Part shown: positions 47,083-57,334 of the stretch, piece by piece
Position numbering within the stretch: position 1 is the stretch's first letter
How the letters are laid out: each line of letters starts with the position of its first letter
Assembly (NCBI GenBank): GCA_020637165.1
Contig: JACJWN010000007.1
Span: 229,611 to 293,610, forward strand
Direction: 5' to 3'
DNA: 64,000 nt
Source of the DNA: Mycolicibacterium sp.
Lineage (GTDB): Bacteria > Actinomycetota > Actinomycetes > Mycobacteriales > Mycobacteriaceae
Program-made: the position numbers and the translations under genes
Notes under the pieces: model-generated
The model's input: only the letters and a program-made list of their open reading frames with translations
Told to the model about the DNA's origin: nothing
Databases searched by the model: none

Positions 47083-48516
47083 ATGCGGCACTACTACACC
47101 GCCGATCAGATCAGGGCCGCCGAGGCCCCCCTGCTGGCCGGTCTACCCGACGGCGCGCTCATGCGCCGCGCGGCCACCGGGCTGGCCGGGGCCATCGCCG
47201 CCGAACTGCGGCGGCGCACCGGCGGGCTGGCGGGGCGTTCGGTCTGCGCGGTGGTCGGATCCGGGGACAACGGCGGCGACGCGCTCTGGTCAGCGACCCT
47301 GTTGCGCCGCCGCGGCGTGGCGGCCGCCGCGATCCTGCTCAACCCCGAGCACACCCACACCGGGGCTCTGGCAGCCTTCCGGGCGGCCGGCGGCCGGGTG
47401 GTGGCGGCGCCGCCGCGCGACGCCGACCTCGTCATCGACGGTGTGGTCGGGATCTCCGGCAAGGGGCCGCTGCGGCCCGCCGCCGCGGAGATCTTCGCCG
47501 CCGTCGACGCCGCGGGCATCCCGGTGGTCGCCGTGGACATCCCCAGCGGGATCGACGTTCACACCGGCGCGATCGACGGTCCGGCCGTCCGGGCCGCGCG
47601 CACCGTCACCTTCGGAGGGCTCAAACCGGTCCACGCTCTGGCCGACTGCGGTCCGGTCGACTGCGTCGACATCGGCCTGGACCTGCCCGCCACCGACCTG
47701 ATCGGCCTGGACGCCGCCGACATCGCCGCCAACTGGCCGGTGCCCGGACCCCGCGACGACAAGTACACCCAGGGTGTCGTCGGCATCGTGGCCGGATCGT
47801 CGAGGTATCCGGGCGCGGCCGTTCTCTGCACCGGTGCGGCGGTCGCTGCCACCTCCGGCATGGTGCGCTACGGCGGGACCGCCGCGGCGGATGTGGTGTC
47901 GCACTGGCCGGAGGTCGTCGCGGCGCCCAGCGCGCCCGCGGTCGGCCGGGTACAGGCCTGGGTGGTCGGCCCCGGGCTGGGCACCGATGAGTCGGCGAAA
48001 ACGGCGCTGATGTTCGTCCTCAACAGCGACCTGCCGGTCATCGTCGACGCCGACGGGTTGACCATCCTGTCCGCCCACCCGCATCTGGTGGCAAAGCGCG
48101 ATGCGCCCACCGTGCTGACCCCGCACGCAGGGGAGTACGAACGGCTGGCGGGGCGGCCCCCGGGGGAGGACCGATTGGGCGCCGCGCGCCGGCTCGCAGA
48201 GTCGTTCGGCGCCACCGTGCTGCTGAAGGGGAACGTCACCGTCATCGCCGACCCGGGCGGACCGGTTTACCTCAACCCGGCCGGTGCGTCCTGGGCGGCC
48301 ACCGCCGGCTCGGGTGACGTCCTGTCCGGCATCATCGGCGCGCTGCTCGCCGCAGGGCCGGCACCGGGCGAGGCCGCCGCGATGGCTGCGTTCGTGCACG
48401 CCCGCGCCGCCAACGACTCGGCCGCGGATCCCGGACCGGCCGCGGTCCCGACATCCGCCTCGCGCATCCTCGCCCACATCCGCCCCGCCCTCGCGCAGCT
48501 ATTGAACCAACAGTGA
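47083..48516 (+). CDS. nnr: Bifunctional NAD(P)HX epimerase/dehydratase
   Basis: 477 residues. Repairs hydrated NADH and NADPH. The N-terminal YjeF epimerase domain (about 1-205) has GSGDNGGDALWSATLLRRRGV and DIPSGIDVHTG. The C-terminal ADP-dependent dehydratase domain has GPGLG, LTPHAGEYERL and the ATP-site AGSGDVLSGIIGALLA. ATG at 47083, 36 bases after glmS. Ends just before the gadB leader. Confidence 0.94.
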   Translation: MRHYYTADQIRAAEAPLLAGLPDGALMRRAATGLAGAIAAELRRRTGGLAGRSVCAVVGSGDNGGDALWSATLLRRRGVAAAAILLNPEHTHTGALAAFRAAGGRVVAAPPRDADLVIDGVVGISGKGPLRPAAAEIFAAVDAAGIPVVAVDIPSGIDVHTGAIDGPAVRAARTVTFGGLKPVHALADCGPVDCVDIGLDLPATDLIGLDAADIAANWPVPGPRDDKYTQGVVGIVAGSSRYPGAAVLCTGAAVAATSGMVRYGGTAAADVVSHWPEVVAAPSAPAVGRVQAWVVGPGLGTDESAKTALMFVLNSDLPVIVDADGLTILSAHPHLVAKRDAPTVLTPHAGEYERLAGRPPGEDRLGAARRLAESFGATVLLKGNVTVIADPGGPVYLNPAGASWAATAGSGDVLSGIIGALLAAGPAPGEAAAMAAFVHARAANDSAADPGPAAVPTSASRILAHIRPALAQLLNQQ

Positions 48517-48539
48517 AAAACCAACCAGGAGGACAACGC

Positions 48540-49931
48540 ATGCCGCACGTCAAGTACCGGTCGCCGTCGATCGCCCCGGCCTACACGGGTCGGCTTTCGA
48601 CCGACCCGGTCCCGTCGATGAGACTGCCCGCCGAGGCCATGGAACCCGCCGCGGCGTACCGGTTCATCCACGACGAGCTGATGCTCGACGGCAGCTCCCG
48701 GCTCAACCTGGCGACCTTCGTGACCACCTGGATGGACCCGGAAGCCGAACGGTTGATGGCCGAGACGTTCGACAAGAACATGATCGACAAGGACGAGTAC
48801 CCGGCCACCGCGGCGATCGAATCACGCTGTGTGGCAATGGTCGCCGATCTGTTCCATGCCGAGAATCTGCGGGACGACGACGTGTCCACCGCCGTCGGGG
48901 TGTCCACCATCGGGTCCTCCGAGGCGGTCATGCTCGGCGGTCTGGCGCTGAAGTGGCGCTGGAAGGAGCGCGTCTCCAAGAATGATCCGAACGCCTGGAA
49001 GGGCCGCACGCCGAACCTGGTGATGGGCTCCAACGTGCAGGTGGTCTGGGAGAAGTTCTGCCGCTATTTCGAGGTCGAGCCCCGGTACCTGCCGATGGCC
49101 GAGGACCGCTATGTGATCACACCCGAGCAGGTGGTCGAGGCCGTCGACGAGAACACGATCGGGGTCGTCGGGATCCTGGGCACTACCTACACCGGCGAGT
49201 TGGAGCCGATCGCCCAGATCTGCGCCGCACTGGACAAACTCGCGAGCGAGAAGGGGCTCGACATCCCGGTGCACGTCGATGCCGCCAGCGGCGGCTTCGT
49301 CGTCCCGTTCCTCGACCCGGACCTGAAATGGGACTTCCGGCTGCCCCGGGTGGCCTCGATCAACGTCAGCGGTCACAAGTACGGGCTGACCTATCCGGGG
49401 GTGGGCTTCGTGGTCTGGCGCAACGCCGATCAGCTGCCCGAGGATCTGGTGTTCCGGGTGAACTACCTGGGCGGGGACATGCCGACCTTCACGCTGAACT
49501 TCTCCCGGCCGGGCAATCAGGTGGTCGGGCAGTACTACAACTTCCTACGGCTGGGCCGGGCCGGCTACACCAGCGTGATGCAGACCCTGTCGAACACCGC
49601 GCGCTGGTTCGCCGATCAACTCGCCAAGTCGCGTCATTTCGAGGTGATCTCCGACGGATCGCAGATCCCCGTCGTCGCGTTCCGGCTCTCCGGCGATTTC
49701 GGCTACAACGAGTTCGACGTCTCGGCCGGGTTGCGCTCCTTCGGCTGGCAGGTTCCGGCCTACACCATGCCCGACGGCGCCAAGGACGTCTCGGTGCTGC
49801 GGGTCGTGGTGCGCGAGGGCCTGTCCGCCGACCTGGCCCGTTCGCTGTGGGAGGACCTGCACGCGGTGCTGGACAACCTCGACGCGCTGCAGCCCGAGGG
49901 GCACTTCACCCAGGCGCACTTCGCGCACTGA
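48540..49931 (+). CDS. gadB: Glutamate decarboxylase
   Basis: 463 residues, PLP-dependent. Converts glutamate to GABA with proton consumption, a route to acid tolerance. The PLP Lys is in NVSGHKYGLTYPG; VDAASGGFV holds the PLP-ring Asp; STIGSSEAVMLGGLALKW is conserved. The ATG at 48540 is placed by a strong AGGAGGA site; the in-frame GTG at 48513 would place the ribosome site inside the gene. The C-terminus ends with two His in QAHFAH. No antiporter gene lies beside it. Confidence 0.95.
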   Translation: MPHVKYRSPSIAPAYTGRLSTDPVPSMRLPAEAMEPAAAYRFIHDELMLDGSSRLNLATFVTTWMDPEAERLMAETFDKNMIDKDEYPATAAIESRCVAMVADLFHAENLRDDDVSTAVGVSTIGSSEAVMLGGLALKWRWKERVSKNDPNAWKGRTPNLVMGSNVQVVWEKFCRYFEVEPRYLPMAEDRYVITPEQVVEAVDENTIGVVGILGTTYTGELEPIAQICAALDKLASEKGLDIPVHVDAASGGFVVPFLDPDLKWDFRLPRVASINVSGHKYGLTYPGVGFVVWRNADQLPEDLVFRVNYLGGDMPTFTLNFSRPGNQVVGQYYNFLRLGRAGYTSVMQTLSNTARWFADQLAKSRHFEVISDGSQIPVVAFRLSGDFGYNEFDVSAGLRSFGWQVPAYTMPDGAKDVSVLRVVVREGLSADLARSLWEDLHAVLDNLDALQPEGHFTQAHFAH

Positions 49932-49982
49932 CGCACCCGGCTTCGGCCTGACGGGGCTTCTGGGAGAATCGTCGGTGGTGAC

Positions 49983-51170
49983 ATGACCATGCAGACCTCT
50001 CCGTCGAACTCCTCGACACCCACGCGCGCCCCGGCGGTCAACGGCGAGGCCGTCATCGACCTCGCGGCCATCGCCCACAATGTGCGTGTGCTGCGGGAAC
50101 ACGCCGGGTCGGCACAGGTGATGGCCGTGGTCAAGGCCGACGGCTACGGTCACGGCGCCACGGCGGTGGCCCGTACGGCGGTGGCCGCAGGTGCGGCCGA
50201 ACTGGGCGTCGCGACCATCCCCGAAGCGCTGGAACTGCGGCGGGGCGGCATCACCGCCCCGGTGCTGTCCTGGCTACATCCGCCGGGCACCGACTTCGCC
50301 GCGGCGCTGACGGCCGACGTGCAGATCGGGGTGTCCTCGGTTCGCCAGATCGACGATGTGCTCGACGCGGTGGCGCGCACCGGCCGCGCCGCCGCGGTCA
50401 CCGTCAAGGTCGACACCGGCCTGAACCGCAACGGCGTGGGCGTCCGGGAGTACCCGGAGGTGCTGGAGGCGCTCGGGCGCGGGGTCGCCCTGGGCGCCAT
50501 CGGCCTCCGCGGCTTCATGTCACACCTGGCCAGTGGCGACGAACCGCACAATCCGGTCAACGATCTGCAGGCCAAACGGTTCGCCGAGATGCTCGCCGAG
50601 GCCCGTCGCAAGGGTCTGCGATTCGAGGTTGCGCATCTCTCGAACTCGCCATCGGCGATGACCCGGCCCGACTTCGCTTTCGACATGGTCCGTCCCGGAG
50701 TCGCGGTCTACGGTCTCAGCCCCATCCCGGAGCGCGGCGACATGGGGTTGCGGCCGGCCATGACGCTGAGATGTCCGGTGGCCATGGTGAAGTCGCTGAC
50801 GGCCGGTGACGCGGTGTCCTACGGGCACACCTGGATCGCCGAGCGTGACACCACGGTGGCGCTGCTGCCGATCGGGTATGCCGATGGCGTCTACCGGGCG
50901 TTGAGTGGTCGCGTCGACGTGATGATCAACGGACGGCTCCGGCCCTCCATCGGGCGGATCTGCATGGACCAGTTCGTCGTCGATCTAGGCCCCGGCCCGA
51001 CCGACGTCGTCGAGGGCGACCAGGCGGTCCTGTTCGGGCCGGGCGGTTCGGGTGAGCCGACCGCCCAGGACTGGGCGGATCTGCTGGGCACCATCCACTA
51101 CGAAGTGGTCACCAGCCCGCGCGGCCGGGTGCTGCGCCGTTACCGGGAGGCCGACGCCGATGCCCGGTAG
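49983..51170 (+). CDS. alr: Alanine racemase
   Basis: 395 residues. Makes D-alanine for peptidoglycan. The PLP Lys is in [12 protein letters not shown], the second catalytic Tyr in [11 protein letters not shown], and [10 protein letters not shown] and [13 protein letters not shown] are conserved. ATG at 49983, with a second ATG six bases later that could also be used. The N-terminal 18 residues are variable. It is followed, with an overlap, by the hydrolase gene. Confidence 0.95.
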   Translation: MTMQTSPSNSSTPTRAPAVNGEAVIDLAAIAHNVRVLREHAGSAQVMAVVKADGYGHGATAVARTAVAAGAAELGVATIPEALELRRGGITAPVLSWLHPPGTDFAAALTADVQIGVSSVRQIDDVLDAVARTGRAAAVTVKVDTGLNRNGVGVREYPEVLEALGRGVALGAIGLRGFMSHLASGDEPHNPVNDLQAKRFAEMLAEARRKGLRFEVAHLSNSPSAMTRPDFAFDMVRPGVAVYGLSPIPERGDMGLRPAMTLRCPVAMVKSLTAGDAVSYGHTWIAERDTTVALLPIGYADGVYRALSGRVDVMINGRLRPSIGRICMDQFVVDLGPGPTDVVEGDQAVLFGPGGSGEPTAQDWADLLGTIHYEVVTSPRGRVLRRYREADADAR

Positions 51171-52326
51171 ACCGCGAAGGATCACCGGTCGGCCCCGGCA
51201 CCCGGCCATCGAGGCCGCGAAACCGGAGGGTGCGCCCAGCGGCAACGGCAAGAAAGCGGGTCTGCTGGCCGGCCTCGCCGGACTGTCCGCGGTCGGCGCC
51301 GCGGCCGGGGTGTCCGCGGCCCGGGCCGTGCGGTTCCGTAAGGCCATCCACGACGCCTACGAGGGCGAGGACTTCGCCTTGCTCGAGGCCGACCGCGGCT
51401 GTGTGATCACCACGCCAGACGGCGTCCCCCTGGTGGTCCGCGAGGTGGGTCCGGTGACCGCCCCGCTGACCGTGGTGTTCGCCCACGGGTTCTGCATGCG
51501 GATGGGGGCGTTCCACTTCCAGCGTGCGGCACTGGCCCAGCGGTGGGGCGAGCAGGTCCGGATGGTCTTCTACGACCAGCGCGGGCACGGCCAGTCCGGC
51601 AGCGCCTCGATCAAGACCTACACCGTCGAGCAACTCGGTCGCGACCTGGAAACCGTTCTGCAGGTGATGGTTCCGCGCGGACCGGTGGTTCTGGTGGGCC
51701 ACTCGATGGGTGGGATGACGGTGCTCTCCCATGCCCGCCAGTTTCCGGAGCACTACGGCAAGCGCATCGTGGGCGCCGCGCTCATCTCATCGGCCGCCGA
51801 GGGGGTGTCGCGGTCGCCGCTGGGCGAGATCCTGCAGAACCCGGCGCTGGAAGCCGTGCGGTTCGCCGCGCGCTACGCGCCGAAACTTGTCCACCGCACC
51901 CGCGGTGCCACCCGGTCGCTGCTGCGGCCCATCCTGCGGACCGCGTCCTTCGGCGACGAGAAGATCAGCCCCAGCGTCGCGCAGTTCAACGAGGCGATGA
52001 TCCACGACACCCCGATCGACACCCTGGTGGCGTTCCTGCACGCCCTGGAGGTGCACGACGAGAGCGCGGCGCTGCCGGTGCTGGCCCGGATCCCGACGCT
52101 GATCGCCTGCGGGGACCGGGACATGCTCACCCCGGTGAAAAACTCCGAGGAGATGGCGGCCGCACTGCCGGACTCCCTGCTGGTGATCGTCCCCGGCGCG
52201 GCGCACCTGGTGCAGATGGAGCGCCCCGAGGTCATCGACGAGGCGCTGGTGCGCCTGGTGGAGCGGGCCACCCCGTCGCGGCTGATCGCCTTCGCTCGCC
52301 GGTTGCGGGAGCGTGCCCGTGACTGA
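51160..52326 (+). CDS. Alpha/beta-hydrolase fold protein
   Basis: About 388 residues. A basic N-terminus and a hydrophobic helix at about 30-50 ([21 protein letters not shown]) suggest membrane attachment. The hydrolase core has [14 protein letters not shown] (oxyanion), [10 protein letters not shown], nucleophile Ser in [10 protein letters not shown], Asp in CGDRDMLTP and His in [13 protein letters not shown], so the triad is intact. The ATG at 51160 follows GGGAGG and overlaps the end of alr. The gene interrupts the usual alr-tsaE order. Substrate unknown; esterase or epoxide hydrolase are possible. Confidence 0.88.
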   Translation: MPGRPRRITGRPRHPAIEAAKPEGAPSGNGKKAGLLAGLAGLSAVGAAAGVSAARAVRFRKAIHDAYEGEDFALLEADRGCVITTPDGVPLVVREVGPVTAPLTVVFAHGFCMRMGAFHFQRAALAQRWGEQVRMVFYDQRGHGQSGSASIKTYTVEQLGRDLETVLQVMVPRGPVVLVGHSMGGMTVLSHARQFPEHYGKRIVGAALISSAAEGVSRSPLGEILQNPALEAVRFAARYAPKLVHRTRGATRSLLRPILRTASFGDEKISPSVAQFNEAMIHDTPIDTLVAFLHALEVHDESAALPVLARIPTLIACGDRDMLTPVKNSEEMAAALPDSLLVIVPGAAHLVQMERPEVIDEALVRLVERATPSRLIAFARRLRERARD

Positions 52327-52792
52327 CGTGCGCGCCGAGGCCGGCACGGCGTCGCTGCCGACCGTCGCCGACACCATCGCCCTCGGGGAGCGGATCGGCC
52401 GCGGGCTGCGTGCCGGCGACGTCGTGGTGCTCTCCGGCCCCCTCGGCGCCGGAAAGACGGCGCTGGCCAAGGGGATAGCGCGGGGCATGGACGTCGAGGG
52501 GCCGGTCACCTCGCCGACCTACGTGCTGGCCCGGGTGCACCGGGCCAGGCGAGCCGGCCCCCCGGCGATGGTGCACGTCGACCTCTACCGACTGCTCGAC
52601 CACGGCGCCGTCGACCTGACCGCCGAGCTGGACTCCCTCGACCTCGACACCGATCTCGACGACGCCGTGGCGGTGGTCGAATGGGGGGAGGGCCTGGCCG
52701 AACGGCTCTCCGAGAATCACCTGCTGGTGCGGCTGCAACGGCAGCCCGACACCGAGACCCGCACCGCGAGCTGGCAGTGGAACCGGCCGTGA
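52319..52792 (+). CDS. tsaE: tRNA t6A biosynthesis ATPase TsaE
   Basis: About 157 residues. P-loop ATPase that works with TsaB and TsaD in adding threonylcarbamoyl to A37 of tRNAs. Walker A is GPLGAGKTALAKG, followed by VTSPTYVLARVH and HVDLYRL, and Walker B-like VAVVEWGEG. The GTG at 52319 is eight bases from CGGGAG; the GTG at 52313 is too close to it. It overlaps the hydrolase stop by eight bases and the tsaB start by four. Confidence 0.92.
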   Translation: MTDVRAEAGTASLPTVADTIALGERIGRGLRAGDVVVLSGPLGAGKTALAKGIARGMDVEGPVTSPTYVLARVHRARRAGPPAMVHVDLYRLLDHGAVDLTAELDSLDLDTDLDDAVAVVEWGEGLAERLSENHLLVRLQRQPDTETRTASWQWNRP

Positions 52793-53436
52793 CCCGAATC
52801 ATCCTCGCCATCGACACCTCCACGCCGGCGGTGATCGCCGCCGTGCTGCGCCGCGACGATGACGGCCGGATCGGCCCGCTCGCTGAGCGGATCACCGTCG
52901 ACGCCCGTGCGCACGCCGAGCTTCTGACCCCCAATGTCGTTGCGGCCGTTGCCGATGCGGGGCTCACGCTGAGCCGGATCGACGCGGTGGTGGTGGGCTG
53001 CGGGCCCGGGCCGTTCACCGGTCTGCGGGTCGGGATGGCCACTGCCGCGGCTTACGGGCACGCACTCGGGGTGCCGGTGTTCGGGGTGTGCTCGCTGGAC
53101 GCCATCGGTGGGCAGACCGCCGGTGAGGTTCTGGTGGTCACCGATGCCCGCCGGCGCGAAGTGTATTGGGCTCGCTACGCCGACGGGGTGCGGGTGGACG
53201 GCCCGGGTGTGGCGGCCGCCGCCGACGTGCCCGCCGGCCCCTCCGAACAGGTGGCCGGCTCGCCGCAGCAGTGCGCGTCGTTCGACCTGCCGACGATCGG
53301 CCCGGCCCGGCCCACCCCGGTCGGTCTGGTCGCCGCGGTCGTGGACTGGGATGCCGAACCGGCCCCCCTGGTGCCTCTGTACCTGCGCCGTCCGGATGCC
53401 AAGACACTTGCCGAACGGGCGGGGGCCGAACGGTGA
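52789..53436 (+). CDS. tsaB: tRNA t6A biosynthesis protein TsaB
   Basis: 215 residues, ASKHA fold. Dimer partner of Tsa[27 protein letters not shown] and [18 protein letters not shown] are typical. GTG at 52789 overlaps the tsaE stop (GTGA). The second half is shorter and less conserved, normal for the family. Confidence 0.92.
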   Translation: MTRIILAIDTSTPAVIAAVLRRDDDGRIGPLAERITVDARAHAELLTPNVVAAVADAGLTLSRIDAVVVGCGPGPFTGLRVGMATAAAYGHALGVPVFGVCSLDAIGGQTAGEVLVVTDARRREVYWARYADGVRVDGPGVAAAADVPAGPSEQVAGSPQQCASFDLPTIGPARPTPVGLVAAVVDWDAEPAPLVPLYLRRPDAKTLAERAGAER

Positions 53437-53900
53437 ACGGCCAGGTGAGTGCGGTCTACGACGAACTGACCCGGCGGGATTGCTCCCGCTGCGCCGAACT
53501 GGAGGCGCTGCTGTTCGCCGGCGACGACCCGTGGCCGGAGGTGGCGTTCGTCCGGGAGTTGGCCGCCGGGCACAACCGTTACGTCGCGGCGCGCGTCGCG
53601 GACACCCTCGTCGGCTACGCCGGAATCGCCCGGCTGGGACGCGTCCCGCCCTTCGAATACGAGATTCACACCATCGGGGTGGATCCCGCGTACCAGCGAC
53701 ACGGCATCGGGCGGGCCATGATGGCCCTGCTGCTCGACGAGGTTGGTCCGGACGGCGTGGTCTACCTCGAGGTGCGCACCGACAACGAACCCGCGCTCGA
53801 GCTCTACCGCAGCCTCGGGTTCGAGACCATCGGGGTGCGCAAGCGGTACTACCGCGCCAGCGGCGCCGACGCCTACTCCATGCGGCGGGGCCCGGCATGA
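53433..53900 (+). CDS. rimI: Ribosomal-protein alanine N-acetyltransferase (GNAT)
   Basis: 155 residues. GNAT enzyme that acetylates N-termini, classically of S18. AcCoA site is [49 protein letters not shown] is the conserved RimI block. GTG overlaps the tsaB stop and its own stop overlaps tsaD, so four genes form a coupled chain. The M. tuberculosis homologue lies in the same position. Confidence 0.92.
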   Translation: MNGQVSAVYDELTRRDCSRCAELEALLFAGDDPWPEVAFVRELAAGHNRYVAARVADTLVGYAGIARLGRVPPFEYEIHTIGVDPAYQRHGIGRAMMALLLDEVGPDGVVYLEVRTDNEPALELYRSLGFETIGVRKRYYRASGADAYSMRRGPA

Positions 53901-54934
53901 CTCCTCAATCACTCAAGGTGCTGGCCATCGAAACCTCCTGTGACGAAACCGGAGTCGGGATCGCGGCGCTCTCCGATGCCGGCCAGGTGACGCTGCTGGC
54001 CGACGAGGTGGCCTCCAGCGTCGAGGAGCACACCCGCTTCGGCGGGGTGGTACCCGAGGTCGCCTCGCGGGCCCACCTGGAGGCGCTGGGCCCCACCATG
54101 CGCCGGGCGCTGGCGACCGCCGGCATCGAGCGGCCCGACGTGGTGGCCGCGACCATCGGACCCGGACTGGCCGGAGCACTGCTGGTGGGGGTCGCCGCCG
54201 CCAAGGCCTACGCGGCGGCCTGGGGTGTGCCGTTCTACGCCGTCAACCACCTCGGCGGGCATCTGGCCGCCGACGTCTACGACCACGGACCGCTGCCCGA
54301 AAGTGTGGCCCTACTGGTCTCGGGTGGTCACACCCACCTGCTGCATGTGCGCTCACTGGCGCAACCCATCGTCGAGTTGGGCAGCACCCTCGACGACGCG
54401 GCTGGGGAGGCCTACGACAAGGTGGCCCGCCTGCTGGGGCTGGGATATCCCGGCGGCCGGGTTCTCGACGACCTGGCCCGCCGCGGTGACCGCGGAGCGA
54501 TCACTTTCCCGCGGGGAATGACCGGCCCCCGCGACGACCCGTATGCGTTCAGCTTCTCCGGGTTGAAGACCGCGGTGGCCCGCTACCTGGAGGCGAATCC
54601 ACGCGCCGACGCCGCCGACGTCGCCGCCGGTTTCCAGGAGTCGGTGGCCGATGTGCTGACCGCGAAGGCGGTGCGGGCCGCGACCGATGTCGGGGTGGAC
54701 ACCCTGTTGATCGCCGGCGGGGTGGCCGCCAATTCACGGCTGCGCGAGCTTGCCGAGGAGCGCTGCGCCGCGGCCGGCCTGACGCTGCGGGTGCCCCGGC
54801 CACGGTTGTGCACCGACAACGGTGCGATGATCGCCTCCTTCGCCGCCCATCTGGTCGCCGCCGGCGCGGAACCCTCGCCACTGCAGGTCGCCAGCGATCC
54901 GGGACTGCCCGTTCTCGTCGGACAGGTGGTGTGA
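53897..54934 (+). CDS. tsaD: tRNA N6-threonylcarbamoyladenosine transferase TsaD
   Basis: 345 residues, ASKHA/Kae1 fold. Transfers threonylcarbamoyl-AMP to A37. The start [14 protein letters not shown], the metal-binding [13 protein letters not shown] motif (HxxxH), [13 protein letters not shown] and [12 protein letters not shown] are present. ATG overlaps rimI as ATGA. It is the last gene before the groE control region. Confidence 0.95.
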   Translation: MTPQSLKVLAIETSCDETGVGIAALSDAGQVTLLADEVASSVEEHTRFGGVVPEVASRAHLEALGPTMRRALATAGIERPDVVAATIGPGLAGALLVGVAAAKAYAAAWGVPFYAVNHLGGHLAADVYDHGPLPESVALLVSGGHTHLLHVRSLAQPIVELGSTLDDAAGEAYDKVARLLGLGYPGGRVLDDLARRGDRGAITFPRGMTGPRDDPYAFSFSGLKTAVARYLEANPRADAADVAAGFQESVADVLTAKAVRAATDVGVDTLLIAGGVAANSRLRELAEERCAAAGLTLRVPRPRLCTDNGAMIASFAAHLVAAGAEPSPLQVASDPGLPVLVGQVV

Positions 54935-54978
54935 CGCGGAGCCGGATTCGGCCCTCGGCGAATCGCACGGACCCCCCC

Positions 54979-55005
54979 TTGAGTGCTAGCACTCTCGTGT
55001 ATAGA
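54979..55005 (+). promoter_or_regulatory. Candidate sigma-A promoter of groES-groEL1, overlapped by CIRCE
   Basis: TTGAGT at 54979-54984 and TATAGA at 55000-55005 are 15 bases apart, a short spacer. The CIRCE element covers the whole spacer and the -10, which is how HrcA would block polymerase. The leader to groES would be about 115 bases. Pattern-based assignment. Confidence 0.5.
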
Positions 55006-55012
55006 GTGCTAG
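54986..55012. promoter_or_regulatory. CIRCE element (HrcA operator)
   Basis: CTAGCACTC at 54986-54994, nine bases, then GAGTGCTAG at 55004-55012: a perfect inverted repeat differing from the consensus TTAGCACTC-N9-GAGTGCTAA only at the outermost base of each arm. It is the binding site of the heat-shock repressor HrcA upstream of groE genes. Confidence 0.95.
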
Positions 55013-55125
55013 GCGGCAGGCGGCCAACGCCCTGTGCCGGCACCCGCGACGACGGCACGAGGTAGCGGACGCATGCCGAACACCTGGTTAATCGAACAGT
55101 GTTAATCGAAACAGTGGAGGACCAC

Positions 55126-55428
55126 GTGGCGAGCGTGAACATCAGGCCCCTCGAGGACAAGATCCTCGTTCAGGCCAACGAGGCCGAGACGACCACCGCG
55201 TCGGGTCTCGTCATCCCTGACACCGCCAAGGAGAAGCCGCAGGAAGGCACCGTCGTGGCTGTCGGCCCCGGCCGGTGGGACGAGGACGGCGAAAAGCGGA
55301 TCCCGCTGGACGTCTCCGAGGGCGACACCGTCATCTACAGCAAGTACGGCGGCACCGAGATCAAGTACAACGGCGAGGAGTACCTGATCCTTTCGGCCCG
55401 CGACGTGCTGGCGGTCGTCAACAAGTAA
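55126..55428 (+). CDS. groES: Co-chaperonin GroES
   Basis: 100 residues, heptameric lid of the chaperonin. [39 protein letters not shown] contains the mobile loop; [19 protein letters not shown] is the conserved end. The GTG at 55126 is set by GGAGG six bases upstream; an in-frame TTG-type start at 55099 is rejected. It is the first gene of the HrcA-controlled groES-groEL1 operon. Confidence 0.98.
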   Translation: MASVNIRPLEDKILVQANEAETTTASGLVIPDTAKEKPQEGTVVAVGPGRWDEDGEKRIPLDVSEGDTVIYSKYGGTEIKYNGEEYLILSARDVLAVVNK

Positions 55429-55439
55429 CAGCTGTGCCC

Positions 55440-55483
55440 CGCCCCGGAAATCCCCGCATCGTGATCGGGCGGTTTCCGGGGCG
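55440..55483 (+). other. Intercistronic hairpin between groES and groEL1
   Basis: CGCCCCGGAAA at 55440-55450 is exactly complementary to TTTCCGGGGCG at 55473-55483, with a 22-base loop that can pair further. It lies 12 bases after groES and lacks a T-run. It may be an RNA stability or processing element that sets the ratio of groES to groEL1. Confidence 0.6.
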
Positions 55484-55496
55484 GAACACTTTCCAG

Positions 55497-55532
55497 ACAG
55501 ACCAAACAGACCAAACAGGCCGGACAGACCCA
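55497..55532. repeat. Four tandem 9-base units before groEL1
   Basis: ACAGACCAA, ACAGACCAA, ACAGGCCGG and ACAGACCCA lie head to tail at 55497-55532, ending 14 bases before groEL1. The stretch is purine-rich and AT-richer than its surroundings, which may keep the ribosome site of groEL1 unstructured. Not a CRISPR: the units are contiguous and too short. Confidence 0.7.
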
Positions 55533-55546
55533 GAGGACTGGACTAC

Positions 55547-57169
55547 ATGAGCAAAGAGATCGAGTACAACGAAACCGCCCGGCGGGCCATGGAGACCGGT
55601 GTCGACAAGCTCGCCGACGCCGTCCGGGTCACGCTCGGACCGCGCGGCCGGCACGTGGTGCTGGCCAAGGCTTTCGGCGGTCCCACCGTCACCAACGACG
55701 GCGTGACGATTGCCCGCGAGATCGACCTGGAGGACCCGTTCGAGAACCTCGGGGCGCAGCTGGTCAAGTCGGTGGCGACCAAGACCAACGACGTCGCCGG
55801 CGACGGCACCACCACCGCCACCGTGCTGGCCCAGGCCATCATCCGCAACGGTCTGCGCAACGTGGCCGCCGGCGCCAACCCGATTGCGCTGGGGTCGGGG
55901 ATCGCCAAGGCCGCCGAGGCCGTGTCCCATGCGCTGCTGGAAGCGGCGAACCCGGTCTCCGGCAAAACGGCGATCGCCCAGATCGCCACCGTGTCCTCCC
56001 GCGACGAGGGGGTCGGCGAGATGGTCGGCGAGGCGATGACCAAGGTCGGCGGCGACGGTGTGGTCAGCGTCGAGGAGTCCTCGACGCTGAACAACGAGTT
56101 GGAGATCACCGACGGCGTCGGCTTCGACAAGGGTTTCATCTCGGCGTACTTCGTCACCGACTTCGACTCCCAGGAGGCGGTCCTCGACGACGCGCTGGTG
56201 CTGCTGCACCGGGACAAGATCAGCTCCCTGCCCGACCTGCTGCCGCTGTTGGAAAAGGTGGCCGAATCGGGCAAGCCGCTGCTCATCGTGGCCGAAGACG
56301 TCGAAGGCGAGGCGCTGTCGACCCTGGTGGTCAACGCCATCCGCAAGACGCTCAAGGCGGTCGCGGTCAAGGCTCCGTTCTTCGGTGACCGGCGCAAGGC
56401 GTTCCTCGAGGATCTGGCCATCGTCACCGGCGGCCAGGTGGTCAATCCCGACGTGGGCCTGGTGCTGCGTGAGGCCGGCCTGGAGGTGCTGGGAACGGCG
56501 CGCCGGGTCGTGGTCAGCAAGGACGCCACCGTGATCGTCGACGGCGGCGGCACCCACCAGGCCATCGCCGACCGGGTCAAGCAGCTCAAGAGCGAGATCG
56601 AGGCCTCTGACTCCGACTGGGACCGGGAGAAGCTGCAGGAGCGGGTGGCCAAACTCGCCGGCGGCGTCGCGGTGATCAAGGTCGGCGCGGCCACCGACAC
56701 CGAGATCAAGGAGCGCAAGCACCGCGTCGAGGATGCGGTGGCGGCGGCCAAGGCCGCTGTCGAGGAGGGCGTCATCCCCGGCGGCGGCAGCGCCCTGGTG
56801 CAGGCCCGTGCCGCGCTGGCTCCGTTGCGAGAGTCGCTGTCCGGCGACGAGGCCCTCGGGGTGGCGGTGTTCTCCGACGCCCTGTCGGCCCCGCTGCACT
56901 GGATCGCCGAGAATGCCGGCCTGGATGGCCCCGTGGTGGTCCACAAGGTCGCCGAAATGCCCGCCGGGCACGGCTTCAACGCCGCCACGCTGACCTACGG
57001 CGACTTGGTCGCCGACGGCGTCATCGACCCGGTGAAAGTCACCCGGTCGGCGGTGCTCAACGCCGCCTCGGTGGCGCGGATGCTGCTGACCACCGAGACC
57101 GCGGTGGTCGAGAAGCCGGTCGAGGACGACGACGAACACGGCCACGGGCACCACGGCCACAGTCACTGA
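55547..57169 (+). CDS. groEL1: Chaperonin GroEL1 (His-rich tail type)
   Basis: 540 residues, Hsp60 fold. [28 protein letters not shown] and [15 protein letters not shown] are the ATP-site blocks. The C-terminus ends [14 protein letters not shown] instead of the Gly-Met repeat, which marks the GroEL1 paralogue of mycobacteria. In M. smegmatis GroEL1 has been tied to biofilm mycolate synthesis; the main housekeeping GroEL2 lies elsewhere. ATG at 55547. Confidence 0.97.
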   Translation: MSKEIEYNETARRAMETGVDKLADAVRVTLGPRGRHVVLAKAFGGPTVTNDGVTIAREIDLEDPFENLGAQLVKSVATKTNDVAGDGTTTATVLAQAIIRNGLRNVAAGANPIALGSGIAKAAEAVSHALLEAANPVSGKTAIAQIATVSSRDEGVGEMVGEAMTKVGGDGVVSVEESSTLNNELEITDGVGFDKGFISAYFVTDFDSQEAVLDDALVLLHRDKISSLPDLLPLLEKVAESGKPLLIVAEDVEGEALSTLVVNAIRKTLKAVAVKAPFFGDRRKAFLEDLAIVTGGQVVNPDVGLVLREAGLEVLGTARRVVVSKDATVIVDGGGTHQAIADRVKQLKSEIEASDSDWDREKLQERVAKLAGGVAVIKVGAATDTEIKERKHRVEDAVAAAKAAVEEGVIPGGGSALVQARAALAPLRESLSGDEALGVAVFSDALSAPLHWIAENAGLDGPVVVHKVAEMPAGHGFNAATLTYGDLVADGVIDPVKVTRSAVLNAASVARMLLTTETAVVEKPVEDDDEHGHGHHGHSH

Positions 57170-57174
57170 GCGGC

Positions 57175-57222
57175 TGACGCACAACACCCCCCGGCCATTT
57201 AGTCGGGGGGTGTTGTGCGTCA
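57175..57222 (+). terminator. Hairpin terminator after groEL1
   Basis: TGACGCACAACACCCCCCG at 57175-57193 has a perfect inverted copy at 57204-57222, giving 19 base pairs around a ten-base loop. It begins six bases after the groEL1 stop. No T-run follows, as is common in mycobacterial terminators. Isolates the lipoprotein gene. Confidence 0.85.
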
Positions 57223-57334
57223 TGGGCGTATTCAGCCTGAACCGATGCCTGCCGTCGACGATGTCGGCTACCGGGCCCACCGGTGGCGTAATAGCCTGGC
57301 GGAAAGCCCGTTGGGTCGAGGGAGGGGGCTGCTC

